A stretch of DNA of 64,000 bases from Tengunoibacter tsumagoiensis (GCF_003967535.1 NZ_BIFR01000002.1:1984001-2048000); one strand, 5' to 3'; shown: positions 8,111 through 17,605, numbered from the stretch's first letter. Program-made: numbers and translations. The notes: generated by a model from the letters alone, not told the origin.

Positions 8111-9088
8111 TTAAGCGATCTGCCCTTGATCCTGTGCAACGAGACTCTTTTTCTGCTGCCATCTCAATTTCCAGGGCCAACCAATCTGCATACACAGATA
8201 GGATAACACGACAAAAAGGAAGGCGATCAAGGTGGTATGGATAATGCCCCAGATCAACTGAACTCCTGTCAAGACGGTCATAGCGCCGCTTACTGCCTGA
8301 AGGCAAACAAGTAAAAAGGCCAGCCAGCTCCCTATCACAAGATCACGACGCACTCCATAATTTCTGATAATAATGATCAGAAAGGCCAGTAAGAGGAGCC
8401 AGATGCTCGCCGCACCATACCGATGCAACATCTGAATGCCTGCATGAGAATCAAAACCTGGCAGGTATGTAGAGCTACAGGCAGGGAACTGGGTGCCACA
8501 TCCTAACGCCGATTCTGTATGCTGAACTAAGGCACCAGAATAGATGACCAGATAGATATAGGCCATCAGGGCCCAGATGGTATATTGTAGCCCCTTTGTC
8601 GCTGGCTTGCTCGCTGTCAACAAATCCAGGCGCCTGGCATCTTCAATCTGAAAGAGGCGTACGGTTAATAACATGACACTAGCAAAACAGATAAGGGCAA
8701 AGCCAAAATGAAGAGCTAGCAGAGGGTATTTGGCAAAAGACCCCTCAAACACAACCGTTAAAGCTCCCAGACCACCCTGTAAGACGACAAAAAAGACACT
8801 GAGAAAGCCCAGAATTTTGACATGGATGTCTTTCCGATAACTTAACCAGGCCCAGAGAGCTAAGAGAACAATAAGAAAACCTCCGGTTCCAGAGGTAATA
8901 CGATGCCCATACTCGTAAAAGGCATTTACACTCATGGAGTCTGGCAAAAGTTGTCCATGGCACAATGGCCAGGTCTGCCCACAGCCCTGACCAGAATCTG
9001 TTTTTGTGACTAATGCCCCCAACAACACCATCGTAAATGCGCCAAAGGCAGTTATAATAGCCAGTGTCCTTAATAAATACTTATTCAT
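8111..9088 (-). CDS. ctaA: Heme A synthase
   Basis: A 325-aa membrane protein that oxidises heme O to heme A for aa3-type cytochrome oxidases. It has eight predicted helices in two homologous halves. Conserved features are TKTDSGQGCG near residue 30, the C-X6-C pair in loop 1 (CGQTWPLC), the EYGHR histidine, a second C-X6-C (CGTQFPAC), MLHRYG and IIHTT (heme ligands). The chosen ATG gives the Bacillus-like start MNKYLLRTL and has AGGAAA upstream. An in-frame ATG at 9148 would add 20 non-conserved residues. No other cytochrome oxidase gene is nearby. Confidence 0.95.
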   Translation of the reverse strand: MNKYLLRTLAIITAFGAFTMVLLGALVTKTDSGQGCGQTWPLCHGQLLPDSMSVNAFYEYGHRITSGTGGFLIVLLALWAWLSYRKDIHVKILGFLSVFFVVLQGGLGALTVVFEGSFAKYPLLALHFGFALICFASVMLLTVRLFQIEDARRLDLLTASKPATKGLQYTIWALMAYIYLVIYSGALVQHTESALGCGTQFPACSSTYLPGFDSHAGIQMLHRYGAASIWLLLLAFLIIIIRNYGVRRDLVIGSWLAFLLVCLQAVSGAMTVLTGVQLIWGIIHTTLIAFLFVVLSYLCMQIGWPWKLRWQQKKSLVAQDQGQIA

Positions 9089-9329
9089 GATCTTTCCTAC
9101 TAGAGATGGATCCTCTGACGCCCCTACTTCTTTCTCAGAACAGTTCATCCATCCGCCGTGAATTGTCTCTCTTACAATAGTAACAAAACCAGGAGGAAAA
9201 TGTGAATAGTCCCCCCATGTAGTACTTCAGATTTAGACGCGGGGAACAAAGAAGTGGTAAAAAGGAAACAATTGAGACGTGTTTAGTGTTATCTTCTATG
9301 GAAGAACTGATGTTGAAAGGAACAAGGTT

Positions 9330-9740
9330 ATGACAGAGAATCTTCGCGATAAACCTGACGCTTATTGGAGAGAACGCCTTACCCCAGAACAGTATCACGT
9401 TGCGCGTGAAAAGGGAACTGAGCGTGCCTTTACGGGGGCGCTGTATAAAAATCATGATAACGGAACCTATGAGTGCGTAGCTTGCGGACAGGCGCTCTTC
9501 TCGTCTGATGCTAAATATGATTCTGGCTGTGGCTGGCCTAGCTTTGATGACCCTATTCATCGTGAACATGTTGAGCTACACGAAGATAATTCTTTTTTTA
9601 TGAAACGTACAGAGGTCATCTGCAAAAATTGTGGTGCACATCTGGGGCATGTGTTTAATGACGGTCCACGTGAAACGACTGGTCAACGCTACTGCATTAA
9701 TTCTGTTTCGTTGCGCTTTATTCCAAAACCAAAAGCGTAA
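9330..9740 (+). CDS. msrB: Peptide methionine-(R)-S-oxide reductase
   Basis: A 136-aa SelR-domain cytosolic repair enzyme reducing methionine R-sulfoxide in proteins. Zinc ligands C49/C52 and C98/C101 are present. The catalytic cysteine is C122 in QRYCINS, and CGWPSF (67-72) and HLGHVFNDGP (104-113) are family signatures. A second cysteine, C67, could act in resolving. The ATG at 9330 has AAGGA upstream and matches the family start; an in-frame upstream start at 9279 is less likely. Stand-alone MsrB, no MsrA fused or adjacent. Confidence 0.97.
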   Translation: MTENLRDKPDAYWRERLTPEQYHVAREKGTERAFTGALYKNHDNGTYECVACGQALFSSDAKYDSGCGWPSFDDPIHREHVELHEDNSFFMKRTEVICKNCGAHLGHVFNDGPRETTGQRYCINSVSLRFIPKPKA

Positions 9741-9794
9741 TTCACTCCTACGCTCCTCAAAGTCTCTTCGTAGCTTGAACTCACCATGTTTTTT

Positions 9795-9824
9795 TATGAA
9801 GGCGCATCAGGTTGCGCCTTCATA
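9795..9824 (+). terminator. 12-bp hairpin after msrB
   Basis: TATGAAGGCGCA (9795-9806) pairs perfectly with TGCGCCTTCATA (9813-9824). There is no T run after the stem on the plus strand; the T run lies before it. It stands between convergent genes and is the probable msrB terminator. Confidence 0.55.
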
Positions 9825-9892
9825 ATCTTCACAGAGGCAAAAGTATTTTATATAGCATGAAAATAGAGACTTTCAAACTCCAGCAAGACGCG

Positions 9893-11035
9893 TTAGTTCG
9901 CTGGTACCCGCTTATTCATCTGCTCAGCCTCGGCAAAACACTGTTCTGCACGATTAAGATCAGCACTTTCTGCTGTCACTCCATAACGTGCTTTAAGCGT
10001 GTTGCCCAGGTTATTTAAGTTACGAATATGCTCCTCTGAATTGGGAAGAGAGAGCTCAACTGCTTTCTCAGACGCCTCTATCGCCTGATTCAGGTTATCC
10101 ATCTCATCCGTATAGACATAGCGCATAAAGCAACAATAACTTAAAAAAGTATAGCAGGCTGATAGGATAGGGGAGTGCCGCGAAAGTTGCGCGGTAATAC
10201 GCTGCCAGAAGGGAATAGCCTCTTCCAGGGCAGCATGAGATTGAGAGAGCTCATAATATTGAGCAAAGGTCGCACCAATATTTTCAAGCAGGCCAGGGGC
10301 ATCTGGCTCGTATAATTTCATTAGATCTAAGGCCGCATGCCAGGTATCAATGGCCAGCTTAAGATCTTCATTATTATCGCTATAGCTATAACGTTCACGA
10401 AACATAAAACCAAGAAGATAGAGCGCATCCACTTTTTTGCGTGATGTTTCACGATCCACTGAATCTTGCAGATACTCGATTGTCAGTGTAAGATCCTCGC
10501 TGCTCCTTGTTAAACGATAACGTTCTTTATAGTATTCACCAATAAAATAAAGGTATTGTGGATAGGTAGAGGTTGAAGCCACCAGCTCTGCCGCTCGCTT
10601 CAATGTCTGAAGAATGGCATCGAGATCCGTCAGATCCTTTGTTTGATTGTAGCGCATCCCCTGCACCAACCCCAACCCCTCTAAACGCCGCAATAAATCA
10701 TCCGAGTCCTGTGTTGTTTCGCGCACCGCTTCCTCATAAAGCCGTAAGGTCAGCTCGAGATCATCTGCTGAACCCTTCTCTTGATAGCGCTGAAAACACA
10801 GGCCACTATAGCTATCAAGAATGGGCAATAATAATTTTAATGCATGTTTGCGATAGCGAGAATGAGCAAGATGTTGACGCCAGGCCGCAAGAATATAGGC
10901 CCACTCTTCAACCTTTCCATCAAGAGTGGAATCTGTTGGCCGATGCAACACAGCCTCGCGGAAATAGCGAAACTCTTCAGGTAACTCCTGACTATGGGAT
11001 GTCGACGAATCCTGTGCACTTTCAGACGTGTTCAC
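9893..11035 (-). CDS. TPR-repeat protein
   Basis: A 380-aa soluble, all-helical protein. Repeats of about 45-50 residues recur with the pattern RY-x-x-(S/T)-x-x-(D/E)-DL-x-x-A(I)-x-x-(W/Y), for example near residues 90-110, 135-150, 180-200, 230-250 and 320-340. This spacing is typical of the TPR arrays found next to CHAT peptidase or kinase domains, but no such effector domain is fused here. Start is GTG with AAGG upstream. It is probably a protein-interaction scaffold; partners are unknown. Confidence 0.8.
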   Translation of the reverse strand: MNTSESAQDSSTSHSQELPEEFRYFREAVLHRPTDSTLDGKVEEWAYILAAWRQHLAHSRYRKHALKLLLPILDSYSGLCFQRYQEKGSADDLELTLRLYEEAVRETTQDSDDLLRRLEGLGLVQGMRYNQTKDLTDLDAILQTLKRAAELVASTSTYPQYLYFIGEYYKERYRLTRSSEDLTLTIEYLQDSVDRETSRKKVDALYLLGFMFRERYSYSDNNEDLKLAIDTWHAALDLMKLYEPDAPGLLENIGATFAQYYELSQSHAALEEAIPFWQRITAQLSRHSPILSACYTFLSYCCFMRYVYTDEMDNLNQAIEASEKAVELSLPNSEEHIRNLNNLGNTLKARYGVTAESADLNRAEQCFAEAEQMNKRVPAN

Positions 11036-11342
11036 GGCACACTGCCTTTCAAAATCAAAATATCAGCCCTCAATAGCACTAGAGAGCTCCCCTCTTAAAG
11101 ATTTTTTTTAAAAGTAGAGGTTGTTTTGTAGAGCAGTATAACATATCTCTACTGCTTTCAGACGAGAGTTTCAAGAAATTTTGCCCACAAGATTCTACAG
11201 GTATCCTGTGATCTTCTGATGAACCTGCAAGCCCGTTCTTATCCAGGAAAGGTTGTAGATCCTATCTGCTCTACAACCTTTCTCTATTGCCTTTATTCTT
11301 TAGCTCGATCATGCTCTCGATTAAAAATCCACCACCTTCAAT
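11036..11342. other. Intergenic region with a 13-bp hairpin
   Basis: Holds the upstream region of the TPR gene and a perfect hairpin at 11247-11282 (arms 11247-11259 and 11270-11282). The hairpin lies about 60 bp past the stop of the DUF4352-like gene and is its likely terminator, though the minus-strand T tract is weak. Nothing else seen. Confidence 0.5.
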
Positions 11343-12326
11343 CTATCGCCTGTTGGCAATATCATCACCGATATTCCATTCATATCGGGTGAATGAAGGA
11401 GAGCCTTCAGGAGTCCAACGAAGTTTTGCTCCGGCATCGTCGTCTGGTGCCTGAAGTATAATATCCCCCTCTATATATCCATCTTCAATGAGGCGCCCGG
11501 AGTCCAATTGATTATCATCAGTATAGGTAAGAGGAGTAACCCCATCATTTGTTAATACGACACCATTAGAAGTGATGACTTGAAAATCATCTAGAGAATA
11601 GGCTATTTCTTGTGAACTTGTATTATGTATTTTTACATGAATGACAATATATTCTTTATTGGGGCCAGCTAGATTTGTAGAATCGTCTGGCAACACCTTT
11701 ACTGAGTACAGGGTACACTTGACGCCAACAGCGTTGTTTGTCTTACCCACTTCGGCAACGGTTGGTGTTGCAAAAAAAACATTTGAACGACTGGCCGATG
11801 AGACAATACTCGCAACAGCCAGACCACCCAGTCCACATGCAGCACAGAACAATAACAGGGTACCTCCCAAAATTGAAATGACAATCCAGACCCACGCCGG
11901 CGTTTTCCTTACGGGTGCAGTAAAAGTATATCCATATCCAGGGGCTGGCGGGGCAAAGACTCCTGGCATACTGGCCTGCCCTACAGGTGGACGCTGGTTC
12001 CCTGGCCGCGCACCTGCTGATGGATGGCCTTGAGATGGTGGTTGGAGAAGAACTGGTGGGGGAACCGCAGGTGCTATCTCCTGTAAAGGCTCATTATTTG
12101 CAGGTGGCGCTGCTATTGGCTCTTCCTGACTGGCGATCACATTTGTCTGGTTGACAGGCGGCTGGGATGCATCTGGTTCAGATGGCTCTTGAGCCGGTTC
12201 TGATGCCGTACCTGCTGGAAAAGGTGAGGAAGCGGATTTTAATTGATCGTCTGTAGCTGAATACTCTGAATGTACACTATCATCATGATTGGCTGGTGGT
12301 TGAAGCTCTTGAGGATTCTGGCTCAT
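11343..12326 (-). CDS. Proline-rich one-TM protein with DUF4352-like domain
   Basis: A 327-aa envelope protein in three parts: residues 1-135, Pro/Ser/Gln-rich and disordered, presumably cytosolic; one transmembrane helix about 143-172; and an extracellular beta-sandwich (about 195-320) of the DUF4352/telokin-like type, with the segments VGVKCTLYSVKVLPDD and KEYIVIHVKIHNTS. Such domains occur on many Gram-positive and Chloroflexi surface proteins; their ligands are unknown. The same Pro-rich-TM-beta layout recurs in the protein at 16412-17605. The insertion sequence at 12557-14165 lies upstream. Confidence 0.78.
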   Translation of the reverse strand: MSQNPQELQPPANHDDSVHSEYSATDDQLKSASSPFPAGTASEPAQEPSEPDASQPPVNQTNVIASQEEPIAAPPANNEPLQEIAPAVPPPVLLQPPSQGHPSAGARPGNQRPPVGQASMPGVFAPPAPGYGYTFTAPVRKTPAWVWIVISILGGTLLLFCAACGLGGLAVASIVSSASRSNVFFATPTVAEVGKTNNAVGVKCTLYSVKVLPDDSTNLAGPNKEYIVIHVKIHNTSSQEIAYSLDDFQVITSNGVVLTNDGVTPLTYTDDNQLDSGRLIEDGYIEGDIILQAPDDDAGAKLRWTPEGSPSFTRYEWNIGDDIANRR

Positions 12327-12618
12327 CGAGTTGATATCCTTATCTCATTTTTTAAACTCATCAATCATAGAACCTTTTCTACTGGTGAATAAACTAACCA
12401 CTTTTAAGTATAAATAAAAATGCAAATATACACAAGCAAACGTAGAAAAGTACAGGAACGGTCACCTCTCAAATCTATGAAAGATCGCATTTTTTGAAGG
12501 GAATTGAAGAGGCATTCTTTTTTTTCTGGCTTTGTGCTATGCTATTTGTGAACTTAGGCATGGTTCAAATGGAGTGAGAACCATGTGACACATAAGCGCG
12601 ACGATTGACAAAAAGAAT

Positions 12619-12668
12619 CCCTGAGAGATAAGGTGATTTTGACAAAAAAAACAACACCGTTCTCAGGG
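12619..12668 (+). promoter_or_regulatory. Leader hairpin overlapping the transposase ribosome-binding site
   Basis: CCCTGAGA (12619-12626) is perfectly complementary to TCTCAGGG (12661-12668). The latter overlaps the AGGGAGG Shine-Dalgarno in front of the ATG at 12676. If formed in the mRNA, it would partly mask the ribosome-binding site and lower transposase synthesis. Confidence 0.5.
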
Positions 12669-12675
12669 AGGAAAC

Positions 12676-14130
12676 ATGAATCATTGTAGCACGATTGAGC
12701 AGCGCGTTGATATCATTTCTCAGATGTTGGCCCAGCCACGTCATGGATTGGTGAGTCAGTTGAGCCGAATGTATCAGGTGTCCCGTCAGACCTTGTATCG
12801 GTGGGCGGCAAGCGGGCGCAAAGCGCTGCATGAAGCGATGGGTGCACCGCTGGTCCCACTGAAGCAAAAAACGTCGCTTGCCACACTGGTTCTGACCTTG
12901 TTGATCGAAAACCACGCCAGGTATCGAGGCATCCAATCGACGCTCAAACGGTTGCATGGCATACGCATCAGCATAGGAAGTATTTGCACGATCATCCAAG
13001 ATGCGGGGCAACGTGCGCAAGCGTGGATGAACCGACAACGTGCACAAGCACCACGAACCTTGGCTCTCGATGAGCAATACAGTAGCCAGCGCGGCAAAGC
13101 CTATCTCAATGTCATTGATGTTCACAGCGGACAAGTGTGGGCGAGCATCCCTCCCGTGGCGGTCGATGGCGAAAGCTGGACGCTGGTGTTGTGGTCGTTG
13201 AGCGAACAAGGCATTGAGCCCGTTCACACCGTCAGCGACGGAGGCCGGGCCATTGCTGATGCATTGAGCCATCTGGAACTCGACCAGACCCATCAAAGAG
13301 ATGTGTGGCATCTCTTTCACGTCGCGGCACAAGTTCAAGGGCGTCTTGAGCGAGCTGTGAAAGCCGAACAAGACCGCCTGCCAGCGCTGCAACGGCAAGC
13401 CGAACGCGTCGCGGCGGGAAAACACGTTCAAGGAAGACCATCGGGCAGAACGCTGCACCAACAGCACATCGTCCTGGCTCAAATGCAATCGGTTGCCGAT
13501 GCGGTGCGCTATCTGTGTGAACAGTTGCATGCGTTGTTGGATGTGGTCGTGTTGCATGATGGGGCTATCATGAGCAGTTCGTTTCGAGAACAGGAACTGC
13601 AAACCATCGTTGCCCTGCTCGACGAGGTGGCGATGCTGGCGCAACCGGGCTTGCAGCAGCACCTTGCGATGCTGAGTAAGCAACTGCGTTTGGCCTTGCC
13701 TCATGCCTTGTTGTTTGCCCGACTGCTCGATGGCAGCCAGGAGCAGGCGCTTTCGCGGTTGGGCTCTCAAGCCGTCGCGTTGCTGGCATGGGCATGGCAG
13801 CGGCGAAGCGTGCTTGGCCCAAGCAGCCAGGATCTCTTGCGTGATCTTCCATCGCTGTGGCAAGCGCAAGCTTCCCTTCTCTTTACGGCTTGGGATCGAG
13901 CGGTTCGAGCCAGCAGTGCGGTTGAAAATTGGCACAGCATTGTGCGGCCTCATTTGGCCGTTCATCGCACGCTTTCTGCAGGAATGCTTGCACTGCTGGC
14001 TGTTTGGCAGAATCATCGGATTGCACCTCGTGGACTTCATGAGGGGCTCTCCCCTTTACAACGAACAGGATCGACCGAAGATCAGCCTGATTGGCTTGCC
14101 GCGTTGGGCTATCCTGTTCTTGTCGTTTGA
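12676..14130 (+). CDS. DDE transposase of the insertion sequence
   Basis: An intact 484-aa transposase. An N-terminal HTH (about 20-45, GLVSQLSRMYQVSRQTLYRW) is followed by an RNase-H-like core. Probable catalytic residues are D132 (LALDEQYSS), D188 (TVSDGG) and E417 (SSAVENWH); RDVWHLFH (208-215) is a further conserved-looking motif. About 230 residues separate the second Asp from the Glu, implying an insertion domain. AGGGAGG precedes the ATG. The long ORF on the opposite strand is a compositional shadow. The gene is GC-richer than its neighbours, in keeping with transfer. Confidence 0.9.
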   Translation: MNHCSTIEQRVDIISQMLAQPRHGLVSQLSRMYQVSRQTLYRWAASGRKALHEAMGAPLVPLKQKTSLATLVLTLLIENHARYRGIQSTLKRLHGIRISIGSICTIIQDAGQRAQAWMNRQRAQAPRTLALDEQYSSQRGKAYLNVIDVHSGQVWASIPPVAVDGESWTLVLWSLSEQGIEPVHTVSDGGRAIADALSHLELDQTHQRDVWHLFHVAAQVQGRLERAVKAEQDRLPALQRQAERVAAGKHVQGRPSGRTLHQQHIVLAQMQSVADAVRYLCEQLHALLDVVVLHDGAIMSSSFREQELQTIVALLDEVAMLAQPGLQQHLAMLSKQLRLALPHALLFARLLDGSQEQALSRLGSQAVALLAWAWQRRSVLGPSSQDLLRDLPSLWQAQASLLFTAWDRAVRASSAVENWHSIVRPHLAVHRTLSAGMLALLAVWQNHRIAPRGLHEGLSPLQRTGSTEDQPDWLAALGYPVLVV

Positions 14131-14350
14131 CTGTTCAAAAGTGTCACATGGTTTTGAACCATGCCTTATCAATAATGTAACACATTTGAACTTACATTCC
14201 TTTATATGCTTTATTACTCGCTGACGCTCAGATGAGTTATAGCCTGAGCAGGATGTGACGATATGCATAAAAATCTCTCATTTTGAGTATCATCGCATAT
14301 CTTTCCTGTCAGAAGAAGAAGGGACAAGCATTTCTCTAGAGAGGGTGCAT

Positions 14351-16255
14351 ATGGTTGACTATCTACAACGGCAGATCGGCAATTACCAACTTACACGTTT
14401 ATTAGGAGAGGGCTCATTTGCCGAAGTGTACCTTGGAGAACATATCTATCTTGGCACTCATGCCGCCATTAAAATCATTAAAACGCAAACAGAGAATTAT
14501 CCTATAGATCTGTTTTATACAGAGGCCCGCAATATTGCCCGTCTTGTTCATCCTCATATTGTCCGTGTCCTGGAATTTGGGATGGAAGATACTATCCCAT
14601 TTCTTGTGTTAGACTACGCTCCCAATGGTACACTCCGTCAACGTTATGCCGATGGGGCAATTGTCCCTCTCCCTTCTATTATCGCCTATGTAAAACAGAT
14701 GGCCGATGCACTACAATATGCCCATGATGAGAAGCTGGTTCATCGAGATGTAAAACCAGAGAATATGTTATTAGGCAGACGGAATGAGGTTCTTCTCAAT
14801 GATTTTGGAATCGCTCTTATGGTGCAATCATTGCAGTATAAAAATCTTCAAGATGTTGCAGGCACGCTTCATTATATGGCACCAGAGCAGATACAGGGGA
14901 AACCTCAACCGGCCAGCGATCAATATTCTTTAGGGGTGATTACATATGAATGGTTAACAGGTAAACGACCCTTTGATGGCCTGGTAAACGAGATCATTGC
15001 ACAGCATCTTGCGGCCCCTCCCCCTCCCATGCGCAAAAAAGTACCAACTATCTTACCTGCTGTAGAGCAGGTGGTGATGACGGCACTCGAAAAAGATCCA
15101 GCGAAACGCTTCACCAATATACGTGCATTTGCGGTCGCTTTAGAACAAGCCAGCCAGTTAGATGATACTGGCACAAGGCCACTCGCTGGACCAGCCAGTC
15201 TTCCTTCAACCGTCGGCACAGTGACTCCCTTTCTTGGTATAAGTGTCCCATGGACGAATGAGAAGATCGCTATCACCCCATCGGCATCAATGATCCCTGC
15301 AATGCCAGCTGGAAGCGTCGTCTGTAGCTATCAAGGTCATACCAACCCGATCTCGTCTCTCTCCTGGTCCCCTGATAGTATGAGCATTATGTCTGCCAGT
15401 CAGGATCAGATGGTCCATGCCTGGGACGCGATGAGCGGAAATCGTCATCAGGTCTATCCAGATGCCTCGGAAGTGGTGCAACGACTGGCGTGGTCCCCCG
15501 ATGGCTCACGCCTTGCAACAGCCGGGGCGGATGGCATCATACGGGTCTGGGATTTTGTAAACAACCGCTTACTCGTCAGCTATGAAGGCCATCATGGACA
15601 GACTATTCGCGCAATGGCCTGGGCCCCCCAACAGCTTATCATAGCATCTACGGCAAACAATGGCATCATCCAGGTGTGGGACGCAGTAACGGGACAGACA
15701 TTAACTATGTATAGAGGGCATGCAGATAAAGTGAATGCGCTGGCATGGGCACCCCATGGGCCAACTTCAACCTCTGGGCGCGGCTATTATATTGTGTCAG
15801 GCGGAGATGATACCTCTGTGCAGACCTGGGAGGCCTCAACAGGCAAAAATATTGCGCTCTATCTGGGGGCTCCGACGAAAGTGTTGACGGTGGCCTGGTC
15901 GGCAAACGTTTATTCTTCCTCCTCCGTCTCATCCTCAAGCGTCTATAATGGGTCGCGTGTGGCGTGTGGCAGAGAAGATGGTCTGATTCAAATGTGGGAT
16001 ACAACGGTCAATCGCGAGGTACTCAATTATCGAGATTTCGCTCCGCTCTCACTTGTCGCCTGGTCTCCCGATAGCAGGCGTTTTGCTTATGCCAGTAATG
16101 AGCGAACGATCCAGATCTGGGATACGATGACAAATTACAAGCTGGTGACATTTACTCATACTGCGCCAGTACGTACTATGGCCTGGTCACCCAATGGCAA
16201 ATATATGGCATCCGGCGGTGATGACAGACTAATCCAGGTCTGGGTAGCCCCTTGA
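14351..16255 (+). CDS. Ser/Thr protein kinase with C-terminal WD40 propeller
   Basis: A 634-aa Hanks-type kinase fused to seven WD40-like repeats. The kinase domain (12-275) has GEGSFAEVYLG, K41 in AAIK, E58, catalytic D133 in HRDVKPEN, DFG at 151-153 and APEQ in the activation segment. After a linker of about 50 residues, seven repeats (about 322-634), each ending near a VWD/TWE/IWD dipeptide, should form one seven-bladed propeller. No transmembrane helix is visible, so the protein is cytosolic, unlike PknB-type kinases. GAGGG precedes the ATG at 14351; an upstream start at 14255 is less likely. Probably co-regulated with the downstream envelope protein. Confidence 0.92.
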   Translation: MVDYLQRQIGNYQLTRLLGEGSFAEVYLGEHIYLGTHAAIKIIKTQTENYPIDLFYTEARNIARLVHPHIVRVLEFGMEDTIPFLVLDYAPNGTLRQRYADGAIVPLPSIIAYVKQMADALQYAHDEKLVHRDVKPENMLLGRRNEVLLNDFGIALMVQSLQYKNLQDVAGTLHYMAPEQIQGKPQPASDQYSLGVITYEWLTGKRPFDGLVNEIIAQHLAAPPPPMRKKVPTILPAVEQVVMTALEKDPAKRFTNIRAFAVALEQASQLDDTGTRPLAGPASLPSTVGTVTPFLGISVPWTNEKIAITPSASMIPAMPAGSVVCSYQGHTNPISSLSWSPDSMSIMSASQDQMVHAWDAMSGNRHQVYPDASEVVQRLAWSPDGSRLATAGADGIIRVWDFVNNRLLVSYEGHHGQTIRAMAWAPQQLIIASTANNGIIQVWDAVTGQTLTMYRGHADKVNALAWAPHGPTSTSGRGYYIVSGGDDTSVQTWEASTGKNIALYLGAPTKVLTVAWSANVYSSSSVSSSSVYNGSRVACGREDGLIQMWDTTVNREVLNYRDFAPLSLVAWSPDSRRFAYASNERTIQIWDTMTNYKLVTFTHTAPVRTMAWSPNGKYMASGGDDRLIQVWVAP

Positions 16256-16411
16256 GACGGAACTAGATTTACTAGACTCTGAGCAAAGTAGGTGGCTGGT
16301 TCGTATTATAGAGAAGAACTCCATGATGATAATGGAAATGATTTTATGCGTGAAAATGTAAATCTATAAGGGAAGCTCCCATATCTGCTAGATTTTTTGG
16401 AGTAAAGAGTA

Positions 16412-17605
16412 ATGTCAAACAATGATCCCTGGTCGGCTCCAACTGAGCCGCACGTTCCCCCTCATTCCGATGCTACGCGCTGGGCTGCCCACTCTGAGCC
16501 AACAGAGCCTCATTCTCCAGATTCCACTCTCTACCCATCTCAGCCTCCTCTTGCGCCAACGCAGAGACCGACCAATCAATCTGCTGACCAGCATATTCCT
16601 TATCTACCTTATCAGCCAGTCGAGCAAACACAAAGATCTTCTGGGACGCAGACTGGCTGGGGAGCACCACCCTCGCTCAAACAACCCAAAAAGCGCAGAT
16701 GGTGGTTATTTCTGGCGCTGGCAGCAGCTGCTTTGATCATGATCGTGCTTATCTTTACCTCGCTTCAACAAGTGCATGGACCATTGAATCCTCCTCCGGC
16801 GGCGGCTGACAATAATCCGCGCATGTTTCATGTTGGCGATCATGCCCTCTTAAAATTAAAATTGCATGCCGGAGATGTGAGCGTACAGACCGCAGATAGC
16901 GACACTCTGACGGTAGAACCACGCAAACATGGGACGCTCAATGCTCCCGATTATACGAGTGTGCATATTCTTTATGATCAGATTACCAACGCCCAGGGGC
17001 ATCAGGAACTGACTGTCCATACCGATCCCTGGCTACGCGAGATTGATTTTGCCATTACGATTCCTCAGACAACATCCTTACAACTTGCGTTGGATTCTGG
17101 CTCGATTGATGTTCACGGCGGACAGGGTATTACAGCATCTACAGAGAGTGGAACGCTGGATCTAGAAGATATCAATGGCCCTGTCGATGTCCATACCACA
17201 AATGGTGATATTACGGCCAAAAATATTCATGGTGCCGTCAAACTCGATGGACAGAATGGATCGCTTCATCTCCAAAAGATTCAGGGAGCGGTTAAAGCAA
17301 CAACGACGAGTGGTGATGTCATTGCACGAGAGATGGCGATGAGTGGTCAGTCGCTTCTACAGACACAGAATGGCTCGATCCGCTTTGATGGGTCTATCGA
17401 TCCGAAGGGCGCATATACTCTCACGACGACTAATGGGGATGTCGATCTGACACTTCCCTCTACGAGCTCCTTCTCTCTGGATGCCACCACAACAAATGGT
17501 TCAGTACAGAACGCTTTTGGCAGTACTAACGTTGGCACTTCTCCTCAGGCCCTCTTAAAATTACATACCCAGAATGGCTCGCTTCATCTTATCAGTCAGC
17601 CATGA
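16412..17605 (+). CDS. Proline-rich one-TM protein with DUF4097-like beta-repeat domain
   Basis: A 397-aa protein. Residues 1-90 are Pro/Gln/Thr-rich, then KKRR and a transmembrane helix (about 97-120). The rest is a repetitive beta-solenoid-like domain of the DUF4097/adhesin type, with recurring (T/Q)(T/N)(N/S)G(D/S)(I/V/L) turns such as TTNGDI, GQNGSL, TTSGDV, TQNGSI, TTNGDV and HTQNGSL. The layout places the solenoid outside the cell. It follows the WD40 kinase by 156 bp on the same strand. A phosphorylatable N-terminal tail is conceivable but not shown. Confidence 0.82.
   Translation: MSNNDPWSAPTEPHVPPHSDATRWAAHSEPTEPHSPDSTLYPSQPPLAPTQRPTNQSADQHIPYLPYQPVEQTQRSSGTQTGWGAPPSLKQPKKRRWWLFLALAAAALIMIVLIFTSLQQVHGPLNPPPAAADNNPRMFHVGDHALLKLKLHAGDVSVQTADSDTLTVEPRKHGTLNAPDYTSVHILYDQITNAQGHQELTVHTDPWLREIDFAITIPQTTSLQLALDSGSIDVHGGQGITASTESGTLDLEDINGPVDVHTTNGDITAKNIHGAVKLDGQNGSLHLQKIQGAVKATTTSGDVIAREMAMSGQSLLQTQNGSIRFDGSIDPKGAYTLTTTNGDVDLTLPSTSSFSLDATTTNGSVQNAFGSTNVGTSPQALLKLHTQNGSLHLISQP

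Larger units (their letters stand above)
12557..14165 (+). mobile_element. Complete insertion sequence, about 1.6 kb, one transposase
   Basis: The left end (12557-12591) and the right end (14141-14165, inverted) share GGCATGGTTCAAA and ACCATGTGACAC. The left copy has 10 extra bases between these blocks. Each end is also palindromic in itself: CATGGTTC/GAACCATG on the left, CATGGTT/AACCATG on the right. TTA flanks both sides (12554-12556 and 14166-14168), a possible 3-bp target duplication. One intact transposase fills the element. I cannot name the IS family with certainty. Confidence 0.85.

Noticed and set aside
9135..9569. Minus-strand ORF of 144 codons upstream of ctaA
   Set aside because: It is antisense to msrB, has no recognisable domain and no ribosome-binding site.
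12565..14040. Very long minus-strand ORF (about 490 codons) opposite the transposase gene
   Set aside because: The plus frame has transposase motifs, a ribosome-binding site and sits within the inverted repeats. The reverse frame has no recognisable domain and is a compositional shadow of GC-rich coding DNA.
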